Source: Acanthochromis polyacanthus
Lineage: Eukaryota; Chordata; Actinopteri; Pomacentridae
Assembly (NCBI RefSeq): GCF_021347895.1
Contig: NC_067118.1
Location: 39,669,755 to 39,733,754 of the forward strand
Length of the DNA: 64,000 bases
Reading direction: 5' to 3'
The notes beneath the pieces were generated by a model. The model did not search any database and had not been told where the DNA came from. It was given only the letters and a program-made list of their open reading frames with translations. The translations under genes and the position numbers were made by a program. Each line of letters starts with the position of its first letter. The first letter of the stretch is position 1. This document shows, in pieces, positions 1-64,000 of the stretch.

Positions 1-1013
1 CTTCCATACTTGTTACACAATACCAACAATTGTGAAAAAGATTTGACATTGACAGTAAACATGAGTGTTGAACATGGATGGATTTAGCTTATTTGTGGCT
101 CATGAAGGCATTTTTTTTATTACATATATATACACATACACACATATACCCATATATACATAAAGATTTAAAAAAAAGTACAACCATGGAAATAAATAAC
201 GAAAATAAATACAGAAAAATAAAAGAGATAAGTAAATAATATAAAATATATATGTATAGATATCTAAATATACATATACACACACACCGTCTGATTACTC
301 GTCTCCCTCTCCCTCACTTATTTAATAAAGACACCTACATAATATAATCAATATAATGTGAGTGTGTGTGTGTATGTGCAAGCGAATGCGGCTACTCCTG
401 TGTACGCTTTATTGGCTGGGTGATTGAATCAGTTGATTAACTGATTCATTGACTGATTGATTTGTTTATTGAATTGATTGCTTGGCTCTCAGACAAAACC
501 AAACATAACCAAATGAGTAACAGAGTAGATATATGGAATTAGGACATTAGAAGATCAATGAAGGTGGACCTAGAGGACTGAGAATCTGCAATGTTATTAT
601 GAGGAGAAGATGTAAATTCCAGAGAGATATGTTCAATGAGCGGGTTCTTCCAATGAGCTAGAGATATGGAGTTTCTGGATTTCCAGCTGAAGGCATCTTA
701 ATTGATTGAAAAACCACAGAAACAGCTTTCCTCTAAACATTAACATCGTGTTTTTAACACAGTCGAGACGCCTGAGGCACATTTTGACAGCTGTGTTAGT
801 AAAGTGCACAGAGAGACCAGTCTGACACGTCTGTCTTCCTCCTTCAACATGTCAGGGTTGTCAAATGACAGTGAGCAACTTACGGGCACACCTATCTCTC
901 ACACACAGTTTCTCACAAAACACCACTGTCTCAGCCTCTTCTCCAGACTCTGCATCAGCCCAGCAGGTGGAGGATCACGGTTTATCTCTGGAGAAGGAAA
1001 GCAGGTGATCGAC
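1..1013. other. Non-coding DNA upstream of rbp7
   Basis: No exon of another gene is recognisable here. About 90-360 is AT-rich low-complexity DNA with TATA/CACA runs, and 421-480 is a degenerate TGATT-rich stretch. The rbp7 5' UTR and promoter must lie in roughly the last few hundred bases (700-1013), but I see no clear TATA box or upstream splice junction that fixes the transcription start. Open frames here, such as the one crossing 804-1175, run over the true exon 1 in another frame and are not coding. Confidence 0.6.
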
Positions 1014-3455
1014 ATGCCTGCCAGCCTCTGTGGTACCTGGGACATGATCAGCAATGTCAACTTGGAGGGCTACATGATCGCACTGGGTGAGTCCTTCAAG
1101 CATGTTGTTTTAATCCCAAAATCTTCTGTGATATGTGGAATTGTAGAATGTAGAATCCAGTATCAGCTCCCTTAAGCTTCAGAATAGAATAGAGAAAGCT
1201 CTAACGATAAAATGCAACACATGAAAACACACTTAAGACACAAGCTGATAGACGTCTGAAGGAAATGTTAAGAAGAAACAGCAGCTGATAAAAATATATA
1301 TATATATATGTAGTGTTCAGTGTCTTATCTCAGTTTGTTCTGAATGGTTATTGCAGTGGAAATAAAGGATTTTTTTACAGATGTTTTTGCAGGCCAGTGG
1401 GACTTTGTAACATCTGTGGAAACCAATAGCAACCCTATTGTGCATAATAAGTTCATCCATGGGTTTTAAACGGTTCAGGTTTAGGCAATTTTAGGTGCTG
1501 AATCTGGTCCAGATTTGGAGTGAAGATGAGGTAGTGAACGCTCACAGGGTTTAAGAATCAGACTAATTCCTGGGTAGGTTCTCTGTTGGAAAGACAAGGA
1601 AGAATCTGGGGTGTCGATGAAATCACACTGTGAGGGATAACCACCTTAAATAGTGTTCATTTTTGACAGTTTGGACAATATTTGTGCAAAACTTCTGTCA
1701 CTGAAGTAGGAAGAGCTCTTTTAAGATGCGTTTTACATCGAATTTTTTTGCACAAAGTTACTTTTTATGTTGAATACAATCTTTTCATTTTTCCCCTTAT
1801 GGTTATTGTCTTTGAATAGGTGATGGAGGAGGGTGAGAGGTGATCCTCTGTGATCAGGGTGGCTTTCCTGATCACAGACCAGTTATACATGTAGCTCAGA
1901 GACATGAGTCTGTGGTAACCCAGTGATACGGGGGAGTTTTGTTTTGTGTTTAGTGGAGAAGGAGCTGCGCCAGGATGAAATGTTGAATATGAGGAAGGAT
2001 TCAAAGAGCGAGGTGTAAACCAGGGTTAAAAAGCCTCTGCTCACATTAAAAGTCCTCAGTTTCCTCAGCAGGTGAAGGTGCTGCTGTGCTTTTTTTTGTT
2101 CACCAAGTCAGCCTGATTGACAAACGAGCTGGTGTCGATCTCAGACTGGCCAAACTGGAAATGTACAGTGAAATGCACATCATCCAACATGAAATAAGGC
2201 ATTCGGAGTGAATTTTGCAGTACATTGCCACTATGGAGGGAAAAAATGATTTGGTTTTGATGTTGCATCAGTGCTATTTGTGATATTCATGGAGCTGTGA
2301 ATGAAGGGAATGTGTTCGAAGCCTGTGGCTGAGTTTGTCCCGTTCATTTGTACTCTGTGTACTTTTCCCAGGTATCAGCCCTTTCATGCGGAAGATTGCC
2401 TTGAGGCTGAGGCTGAGGAAGGTGATTGAGGAGCAGGGGGACCAGTACATCATCAAGACCACCAGCAGCTTTCGAAACTACGCAGTCTCCTTTAGAGTGG
2501 GCCAGGAGTTTAAGGAGTTCACGCATGGGCTGGACAACAGACACGTCAAGGTGAAGATGAACGGCAGAACTTTGTGTTTTAAAGCGATAATAAACACAAT
2601 GATTGCAAGTGATTTGTAGATAATGTAGTTTGCATTTTAATGTGTGCTGCTAAAAATGTTCTGTGCTGTGATTTACACTCTGTCTCTTCCTCTCTGCCAT
2701 CTGTGCAGTCGCTGGTGACATGGGAGGGAAATAAACTGGTGTGTGAACAGATTGGAGAGAAGAAGAACCGAGGCTGGGCTCACTGGATCGAAGACGACAA
2801 GCTTCATCTGGTAGGAATAAGGATGTGGATGTTTTACTTAACCCTCCCACCAAAAAATATTGTTTCTTGTCTGAAAAAATCCAAAAAATTCAGCTAAAAA
2901 AAATCCCCAAATTTCATAACATTTGCAAAACCTTCAGGAAGAAAATTCCAATAAATCCTTAAAATTTTCCCTTAAAGGTTTTTTTTTTTTTAAAAAAAAA
3001 AAAAAACAAATTTGGCAAGAAAAATTTTGTAAATATTACCAAAAAATAGCAAAAATCTTCAAAAAAAATCTTAAAAATATCTAGTGATTCCATATATATA
3101 TCAGTAACACTTCTAATATTCCTTTAAGAATATTCACATAAAAAATTGGATTTTTTTTTGCGAATGTTCTTAAGAAACATTTTTAATATTTCTTTTTTTA
3201 ACATCAGAAGTTTCACTGTGAAAACATTTTTTTCCCCACATTTTCAAACTTTAAAACAGGTCAATTTTGACCCGCAGGACGACACGAGGGTTAATTATGA
3301 TTGCTGTACATAGCAAACAAAAATGACCCAAATAAGCAGTTTTATTCTGATAATATTTCCTGAAAGTGTATGTTTCTGTGATTAATTCTCCTCAGGAGCT
3401 GTACTGTGAAGGACAAGTCTGCAAACAGGTCTTCAAAAAGAATGTAAACGAGTGA
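1014..3455 (+). CDS. rbp7: Retinol-binding protein 7 (cellular retinol-binding protein), 4 exons, complete
   Basis: This is a small cytosolic beta-barrel protein of the FABP/CRBP family that carries retinol inside cells. Exons are 1014-1086, 2372-2550, 2709-2810 and 3396-3455 (73, 179, 102 and 60 nt), giving 137 aa; human RBP7 has 134. The 73- and 179-nt first two exons and the phase 1-0-0 introns are the FABP-family signature. Exon 1 starts MPASLCGTWDMIS, matching the family start, so this ATG was chosen. Exon 3 contains GEKKNRGWAHWIEDDKLHL and exon 4 CEGQVCKQVFKKN, both very close to RBP7. His109 (108 without Met) replaces the Gln of CRBP I/II, as known for RBP5/RBP7. Intron 1 (1087-2371) holds nothing recognisable beyond a short TA run near 1294; intron 3 holds a TTAA-flanked MITE. 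Position directly upstream of ube4b supports rbp7 over rbp5 or rbp1. A fish a/b suffix cannot be assigned. Confidence 0.93.
2838..3294. mobile_element. TTAA-flanked MITE in rbp7 intron 3 (copy 1)
   Basis: The element is bounded by TTAA on both sides, with short inverted ends (CCCTC at the left, GAGGG at the right). The interior is very A/T-rich. The right end carries a GGTCAATTTTGACC palindrome followed by CGCAGGACGACACGAGGG. A second copy with the same order of motifs lies at 15258-15776. TTAA target duplications are known for piggyBac- and Kolobok-type transposons; which of these mobilised it cannot be told here. It has no coding capacity. Confidence 0.75.
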
Positions 3456-3980
3456 AGAGGAATGAAGGTTGTACTTGTGGAGAAGCAGCTCTGTGATTGG
3501 AGGCTTCATGTGTTCGATCCGCCACTGTAAACCCCGAAAAGCTAAACAACACTTAAAGTTCAGGATGTGGTATTTTCTCTCTGTAGTGTGACTTCACCAC
3601 ACAGGTCAGGAGAAACTGTATAAAGTCACACCACTAGATGGCATCGCTGCATTACTTTTGTCAGATACGGGTCTATCTGCTGTATGCAGGCCTCCTAAAA
3701 AATACTGAACATGAGGGAAGTTCATGGCTCCTTTCAGCTGGTTGAAAGGAAATATGTTTGGTGCTTTTTGCTTCCTTCATATCTCTATTGTCTGGCAGGA
3801 TAAACCTGAGATACCGCATTAATGCTTGTGCTGTCCATCTGACATTCATGTGAGCTTTTTTGTAAAATTCTCATTCATGCCTTTTACATAAATATAAGAA
3901 AACGTTAGGTGCAGGATATTTCGAATCCAGTTTTTTTCTATGTGAATTTTGTGTAAATAAAATGCTCCTGAAAGACATGT
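3456..3980 (+). terminator. rbp7: rbp7 3' UTR and polyadenylation signal
   Basis: Non-coding sequence follows the TGA. A canonical AATAAA lies at 3956-3961, about 500 nt past the stop, so cleavage is expected near 3975-3985. A second AATAAA-like string is not seen closer to the stop. The exact end is inferred. Confidence 0.7.
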
Positions 3981-5354
3981 GAAGTAAATTATTATTTTCT
4001 ATAAATCTAACTGTAATTCAAAATGCTGTACGGATGTGGTGACAAAAATCAGAACAAAATATCGACAACATCGCTGCCTTTGTATTTATAGTCTGTGCTA
4101 CGTTACACATGCTGAACCCAAAATTTCCAGACTGTTCATGAAGCCTAAATGGTATTCCATCCACGATTAAGGTATTTATATATGAGCCATATCAGTTTTC
4201 ATTGATTTATTTTACCTGCCAATTTCAATCATGTCTTATTTTATAGAAGAATATTTTTTTTTTACTATTTAAAACTAGTGTCTTTTGTGACTTTTTGCTT
4301 CTGGTTTCTTACTAATTCTTCTTATTCTAGCAGCCTATCAATCCACAGTAAACTTGTAGATCTGGCCTATGTCATTCATCCTACTTTTAATGTGGCTGAA
4401 ACTGCTCAAATTAAGTCTTTAAAAAAAGTCACCATATAAAACATCATTGCAGCGACCTTGTGCCCCACTGACAGTTTAAGGACACTGAGGTTCATGCAGG
4501 AGTGTCAAACATGCGGTATTTTTTGTCTGACTTCTGTAGTTTGGCTCATGTTTTTGTCATTTTGTTTCTAATTTTTGTCTAATTTTTTTGTCTCGTTTTT
4601 GTCATTTGTCCATTTTTAATCACTTTGTAATTTTATTGTCTAACTTTTTGTCTCCTTTTGGCTTTGTGTTGTGTCGTTTGCCTTATTTTTGTCATTTGGT
4701 TTTTGTAATATTTTGTCTTGTTTGTTGTTTTTTTCTTTTTTGTCTGACTTTTGTCATTTTGATCATAAACTACTATATCGTTCAGTTCCAGATACCTGAG
4801 ACTAAATGTTGTCTTCCTTTGTAGAAACACTGTGATCTGGAAGTTGTAATGTGAAAATGATAAACTGAGGCATAATGTTGCTGAAATTGAATTGATTTTT
4901 CTTAGGAAATCTCATGTTGTTTATGATGTTTTGTAAAAAGAGAGTTCCTCAAATGTGAACATTTTCACAATGTACTTTTTTGCACTAAAACAAAAGGAAA
5001 CATTTGGAGTTGTGGTTATTAATAGGCAATTATGCTGTGATTTAACTGGTCACTTGAGATCAGACTGGACTATATGTGGAACCTGAACTAAGATGAGTTG
5101 GACACTCCTGGTTTAATGAATAATTCCAGGGTGGGCTGATTATCATTTTTTTAAGGAAGAATGAAAACATCGGTGTAAATCTGAAAGGAGCTTTGAGCAA
5201 CGAGCTAGCAGTTCATTCATCAACAGTGCACTAGATGGATATAAAACAGAGATATTCACACACACAACAGGTGAAATTCTAAATTTGTCAATGCGACACA
5301 GTGAAGCCGCACACTTCTAACAGTCCCTTAAGTCACGTGACGCGTTGTAGAACC
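3981..5354. other. Intergenic DNA between rbp7 and ube4b
   Basis: No gene is seen. The stretch is AT-rich with no splice-flanked open frame resembling a known protein. It contains the TTTTGTC-rich simple repeat listed separately. The last about 150 bases become more GC-rich as the ube4b promoter begins. Confidence 0.6.
4525..4760 (+). repeat. Degenerate (TTTTGTC/TTTTTGTCAT) simple repeat
   Basis: The motif TTTTTGTC, often followed by TAA or ATTT, recurs about a dozen times with small changes. The open frames across it on both strands (for example 4588-4824) are products of the repeat, not genes. Confidence 0.7.
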
Positions 5355-5365
5355 AAAATGGCCGC
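5355..5365 (+). promoter_or_regulatory. ube4b: YY1-type motif in ube4b promoter/5' UTR
   Basis: AAAATGGCCGC is a close match to the YY1 core consensus (AANATGGCG/CC). YY1 sites of this orientation are commonly found just downstream of TATA-less transcription starts. It lies about 275 bases before the ube4b start codon, in a GC-richer stretch with no TATA box, so the start of transcription is probably near 5300-5370. The motif is visible; its use is inferred. Confidence 0.5.
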
Positions 5366-5639
5366 AGTTGTATTTTGACGTATAATAGCTAGCTACTTTT
5401 CTTTTTGTTTCATTCTTGGTAGAAAACTAGCAAACGAGAGACTTTTTGGAGGAACTGTATCTCGCCACCCTCCGCATAGCGGCGTCCTAGTTTTTGCCTT
5501 GAAGACAATCAAGACTGACACGTATTTGTTGAACGAGTTAGACTATGCATATTTAGTTCTAATAGAAGCTAGCTAGCTGGCTCTGGCTGGCACGGTAAAG
5601 CAGTTGAAAGTGAAATAGCGAGCTAACTTAGCTGCGATG

Positions 5640-26810
<21,171 letters not shown>

Positions 26811-27030
26811 GGACCACATCACCGACGTCTGGCCTGCTAGTCATCATTAAGGGATCTTTCCAAATCGCCTGAATTCAGTGTCACTACCACCAATGAGAAC
26901 AAAAAAAAACAACAACATTTTGAATGGAAAAAAAGAGACCTGATTTGATTTTTATTTGCATTTACCCTTTTTGTCTCAAACCATTATCATGGTTCTAAAA
27001 AATAAATCATAATAAAGTTAAGACTTTTTA
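26811..27030 (+). terminator. ube4b: ube4b 3' UTR and polyadenylation signals
   Basis: Two AATAAA hexamers lie at 27001-27006 and 27011-27016, about 190 nt after the stop, giving a very short 3' UTR. T/GT-rich sequence follows (TTTTTAGTTTGTTCTCATGAGTTTGTG), as expected for a cleavage site near 27030. Confidence 0.8.
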
Positions 27031-29109
27031 GTTTGTTCTCATGAGTTTGTGTATATATATCAAAATATATACATATATTTAACAAGAGTTAGTTAATGCA
27101 TTATAATGCAGCAAAAGTATGTGTCCACCACCAACAGGTTTACCAGCGAGGTGCATACAGTCACTTCATTCATCATCTTCCTTTACGGTTCTCATTTTGT
27201 TTTGTAATATTGTGTATGTTGGCTTCATTAAAGACTTATAATTATCAGAGGGAGAGTGGAGGGCAATACATTTGGGAGAGTCTGGGTGGGTTCTGACAGA
27301 ATTGCTAGCCTTGAGTTTTCTTTACCAAGACTGTGACAATGACGAACTTGAGTCCACGTATTGTAGTCTGGTGTCGCCGAGTTAACTTGCGCACACTTTT
27401 GTGCTTGTAGATGAAGTTCAGAAGTGGCAATATCCATTAAGGATGTAGCTTAACGTAAACTAATCCTAAATGTCAGCTTCCTTTTGAGTACGGTAGGAAG
27501 ATAAGCAGTGGCTTACCGCAACACAGTATGTTCAAATCTTCCTCTTTAGACACATTTTCCCTGCTGACTTCGATAGGTTGAATTTACTTGTGTGTGCATG
27601 GCCTCAAGTCCAGAATCTCCTAACCAGCTCATGGACAAGTTACCCTATTTTAGGCAGAGTGGAAGGAACGTGAGAGAATGTAGCATGATCACCAGAGACA
27701 CCATCGTAGGAGCACACCATTACAAAGTCATCTCACCTCAAAACGGTCTCTTTCAAATGGCACTGTACCTAACTTGACCTTGCTGACCTTAACTGTACAG
27801 GAAATGATTTCCTTTAACCACGTACCTGTTTTGGAAGCTAGGATTTTGAACTGAAATAAATGATGATGCACATTATGTCACAACTAGTCACTGTTTTTTC
27901 CTCAGATTGATGCCATAGTGGTCAGGTTAGTCTCTTTTTAGAATTTTAACCTACAGAAAGGACACAAAACTGCAAAATGTCAGATTATACAATATCTCAA
28001 ACATTTTTCTCTACTAGCTGCTTAGGTAAGGCCTGTAATAATGCAGTAGTCTGGGTGACGAGGTAAATACAGAAGTTAGAAAATGTCGTGTTGTGTGATA
28101 CTTTTACACTTGGCTTTATTTTGTGTTTGCAAAAAATAACCTGTTCCAATTCCCGGCACCACAAAAACACTTTTCTGGAGCTGTGGATTCCCAAATGCAT
28201 TAGCTTAGTCATTCTTCTGCTGTAATAGGTATAAAGTCAAGGTCATACACCCCAAAAGGCACATCTATACTATATAGAGATGGCCTGGGTGCAATATCAA
28301 TGAAATCCCTCAAGTAGTTTCTGAGATATGCTCCGGAAAGGAAATGCGGACATACGGACGAACGGACAGACATACGGACGGACGTGCCCACGCCAATACC
28401 CCCCTCCGTGCCTTCGGCCGGCGTGGGATAAAAAAGCAAAAATGAGGAAAAAAAAAAAAAGAATTGCATCAAACACACAAAAACACTGTAGAACGATGTG
28501 ATTCTCTTTTATTTTAGTTCAAAGGCTTTACTATCATATGCAGCAATAAACTAATAATCAGTGCAATTGAATTGTTTGTTAGCTGCACTCATTCAGACAC
28601 TATTCAATCCCATCTACTCATACATACTGAAGTAACAAACATGAAAATACAGCAAGAGTGCAGAAATATATGTAGAAAAACAGGCATGAGCAATATTTAT
28701 GTTGCAGACAAGGTCAGATCTGTTCATACAACTCAGGAAGGGAATGCTGAATAAAAGTGCAGTGCAAAAGAAGTATGTGCAAGAGAAGAAAGTATGTGCA
28801 AAGGTAAACGTGTACAGAAAACATCCAGTGCTGCAACATTGCATGAAGTCCTTTGGTAGGTGCAGTGGTTCAAGTATTCCCTAGTCTAAAGCATTCGTTT
28901 GAGCAAAGACTTTTTAACTCTGAATGCATTGTGAAGTTTATTTTTTGTGAGACATGCACCACTTGTCGCTAGACGGCGCTCTTTGCGGTGACCCTAAGTG
29001 TTGCGGTGACAGCGGTGCGGGGAGCGGTGGGTAGAAATCCTGCAGTGTGGCGTCACGATCGAAAAAAAATCAAGAGGCCAGAGACCCCACCCACTCCCAC
29101 CCTCCTGAG
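27031..29109. other. Intergenic DNA between ube4b and kif1b
   Basis: About 2 kb without a recognisable exon or RNA gene. It contains the repeat-like block at 28205-28455. The block 28550-28860 (GCAGAAATATATG, AGCAATATTTATG, AAGTATGTGCAA) is A-rich and resembles in style the interspersed repeat in ube4b intron 1. From about 28960 base composition shifts to GC-rich promoter-like DNA. Confidence 0.55.
28205..28455 (-). repeat. Probable retroposon-derived repeat with oligo-A end
   Basis: It includes a tandem CGGACATACGGACGAACGGACAGACATACGGACGG-like tract of the 4-base unit GGAC/ACGG, then CCTTCGGCCGGCGTGGGATAA, then an A-rich tail of 14 A near 28447. This arrangement looks like the 3' end of a non-LTR element, but no family can be named with confidence and no target duplication was found. 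Strand is a guess. Confidence 0.35.
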
Positions 29110-29513
29110 CCTCCCCATTGGCTCTCCGGCACATTTCTCAAGCCATCTCTTCTCTCATTGGTCCGACGGCATGTCCGTCAACGCGCCGAGAGGGAGTTGA
29201 CGTAATCTCTTCGGTAAATCAAGGCGATCCATCAATTCTGCTTTTCGCTTGTGTGCAGAGAGACGTCCGCCTTTTCCCCCCCGTGCTGGAAGATAAACCG
29301 GCTCAAGAGTCGCCGTTTTTCAATCACAGTCTATCCGGCGGAGGATACCGCTATAATGGGTGTTTTTAACGGAACCGGACTTTATAGCAGTTTTCGTGCG
29401 CGCAGCTTCTGATAGAAAAAAACAACAACCCATCTTGACGCCCGTTAGCTAGCGTTTAGTTCTCGCCACTGTCCGGTGGTGTCGGTGCTGTTTCGGCGAG
29501 AGTCCCCTCAAAC
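29110..29513 (+). promoter_or_regulatory. kif1b: kif1b promoter and non-coding exon 1
   Basis: A TATA-less, GC-richer region. Inverted CCAAT boxes (ATTGG) lie in 29115-29121 and at 29156-29161, and a CRE/ATF-like TGACGTAA at 29198-29205. A donor AAC|GTGAGT at 29514 marks the end of a non-coding first exon; its start is probably within 29210-29300. It would join exon 2 at 30685, after a CTCTAG acceptor and 49 nt before the start codon. The motifs and donor are visible; transcription start is inferred. Confidence 0.6.
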
Positions 29514-30733
29514 GTGAGTATAAACGTTAATATCCATCTATTTATTTGTATTTTTAAGGATTCATTGCGGTTGTTGTTACAGGTTAATGTGAGAAGCAGC
29601 TGCTACCTGGTGGTCAGTTGTCTCTACGTTAGTCATAGACAGCCGTTGGACGTTTACACCGCCTCAGTTGCGATAATAGTTTAAAAATAATATTGTATGC
29701 GCTAATTATATGAAATGACTCGTTTGCTAGCTTGGTATTTGTCTGTGGTTGCGTTGCCGTTTCCGTCAGACGGACTCTGGAGGTTAGTTCCGTCTCATGC
29801 CAGAGATACTGAAGTCCCACCGATAGCACATCACGGCTCATCGCTAGCTCGAAATAAACAATATAACGGTCGCCGCGTGAAACTTGGCACCTATTAGGAT
29901 TTAGCGCTTTATAACCCTATCGTGCAGGTTAAATGTGAACAATGTGTCCGGGTCTGTGCGGCTGAAATGAACGTGAAACTCCTCCCTGCACTATTCCACA
30001 ACATACAGCGGCGGGGGATTAGCCTACTTCCTAACGTGGGCGAATTTAATTTTTAAAAAACCAACATTTTAATCTCTCCGTCTGCACAGAATGGACGCTG
30101 TCAGATGGCAGCAGACAGGCCCGGCTGCTGTCCCACTGTAGCCCACACCAAATAGGGTAGATAGAATTTCATGGGCGTATGCTTCAGCAACTATGGCTGA
30201 CTGCAAGGACATGGAAAAAGAGGAGATACTTAGGCTGTTCAGTCACAGAGCGCTGAATGTGTAGCCCTAAATTGACTGTAAACACACTGGGAAGTTGCGT
30301 TTTATCTTAATAAAGGATTATATTATGCAAGAAGCACGGGTATTAGATACAATATTTAGATTTTCCATTCTGTAAAGCTTCTCTCACCTACACTGTGCAT
30401 TTCTGAATTGAATGCATTGCCATGCATCCTTTAGTTGACTGCTAAATGTTGCTGTTTACAAAATATTAAAGCCTCAATGGCTGTGGTCGGCCATATTTGT
30501 TGTAGGCTCTCATGACTGGAAATTGGGAGGGGGTGCACTTTCATTGTGTTTGATTTACATGTTGTGAAAATAGGTTCTGCTCTAGTGCATTCTGGCAGCA
30601 AACATGGCCTCTCTTAATTAATGTAACAACAGCTATTCTTTTTACTAAGCCGATGCACACGTCTTTTTTTTGTGTTTCCTCTAGGAGGGATATCTAAGGA
30701 ATCTTACTGGGAGACGGTCCTTAAACCGCAAAC

Positions 30734-63714
<32,981 letters not shown>

Positions 63715-64000
63715 GTGAGATACAGTGTTACTCGTTTGTTTGCTTGTGTTGGGCGTGTATATAAATATGTATTGATTTTCTGGAATGTTTTGAATTAAGC
63801 AGAGTTGGTGGAAAGACGGTAGAGGATTTTTTTCAATTCGAACACAGATACAGATGCCCCCTAAATACGCGCATAAGCAACCCCAGGCAGTTTGTCAATA
63901 GATTAAAACTAGTGCATAAATACAGACTGAAAATGAATTTTCTCTGCTAATGGAAACGTTAAGCCACTACATGCGTATGGTGGTTGAGATGTTCGTCCTT

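Noticed and set aside
804..1175. 123-codon + strand frame before and across rbp7 exon 1
   Set aside because: It reads into the intron without using the donor; only its part from 1014 (MPASLCGTWD...) is coding.

Overview
This window is vertebrate nuclear DNA, most likely from a ray-finned (probably percomorph) fish. The evidence is short spliced exons with GT-AG introns, intron phases and protein sequences that match vertebrate genes, and many small fish-type DNA transposons (hAT, Tc1/mariner and piggyBac-like) inside the introns. No bacterial, organellar or viral gene is visible.

Three genes lie head-to-tail on the + strand in the order rbp7 - ube4b - kif1b, the same order and orientation as human 1p36.22. 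(1) rbp7, 1014-3455: four exons and a 137-aa cellular retinol-binding protein, complete. (2) ube4b, 5640-26810: 29 predicted coding exons and about 1382 aa for a ubiquitin chain-elongation factor (E4) with a C-terminal U-box. It is complete except for a one-base frame discrepancy at the exon 10/11 junction. (3) kif1b, from about 29200 past the window end: a non-coding first exon, an 18.2-kb intron 2, then exons for the kinesin-3 motor, K-loop, neck, first coiled coil and the start of the FHA domain. The window stops in the intron after exon 19, so the rest of the stalk and the cargo/PH end are outside.

Region by region: 1-1013 is upstream of rbp7 and AT-rich. 3456-5350 is the rbp7 3' UTR plus intergenic DNA with a TTTTGTC-rich simple repeat. 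5350-27020 is ube4b, with transposons in introns 1, 8, 9, 11, 12 and 27. 27020-29110 is intergenic. 29110-29513 is the kif1b promoter and first exon, GC-rich with CCAAT and CRE-like motifs. 30840-49069 is kif1b intron 2 with no credible exon and at least three mobile-element insertions. 49070-63714 holds the kif1b exons.

The genes have separate jobs: intracellular retinoid binding, ubiquitin-chain elongation, and axonal transport of organelles and vesicle precursors. They share a conserved neighbourhood, not a pathway. The most notable observations are: a set of predicted alternative exons in kif1b, including two frame-preserving cassettes that both end in a Lys-Lys pair like the preceding exon; an acidic in-frame cassette exon in ube4b; the ube4b frame break beside a 20-T run; a pair of inverted DNA transposons with 9-bp target duplications, one carrying a RecQ-like helicase fragment; and a 690-bp near-perfect palindrome flanked by TTAA.
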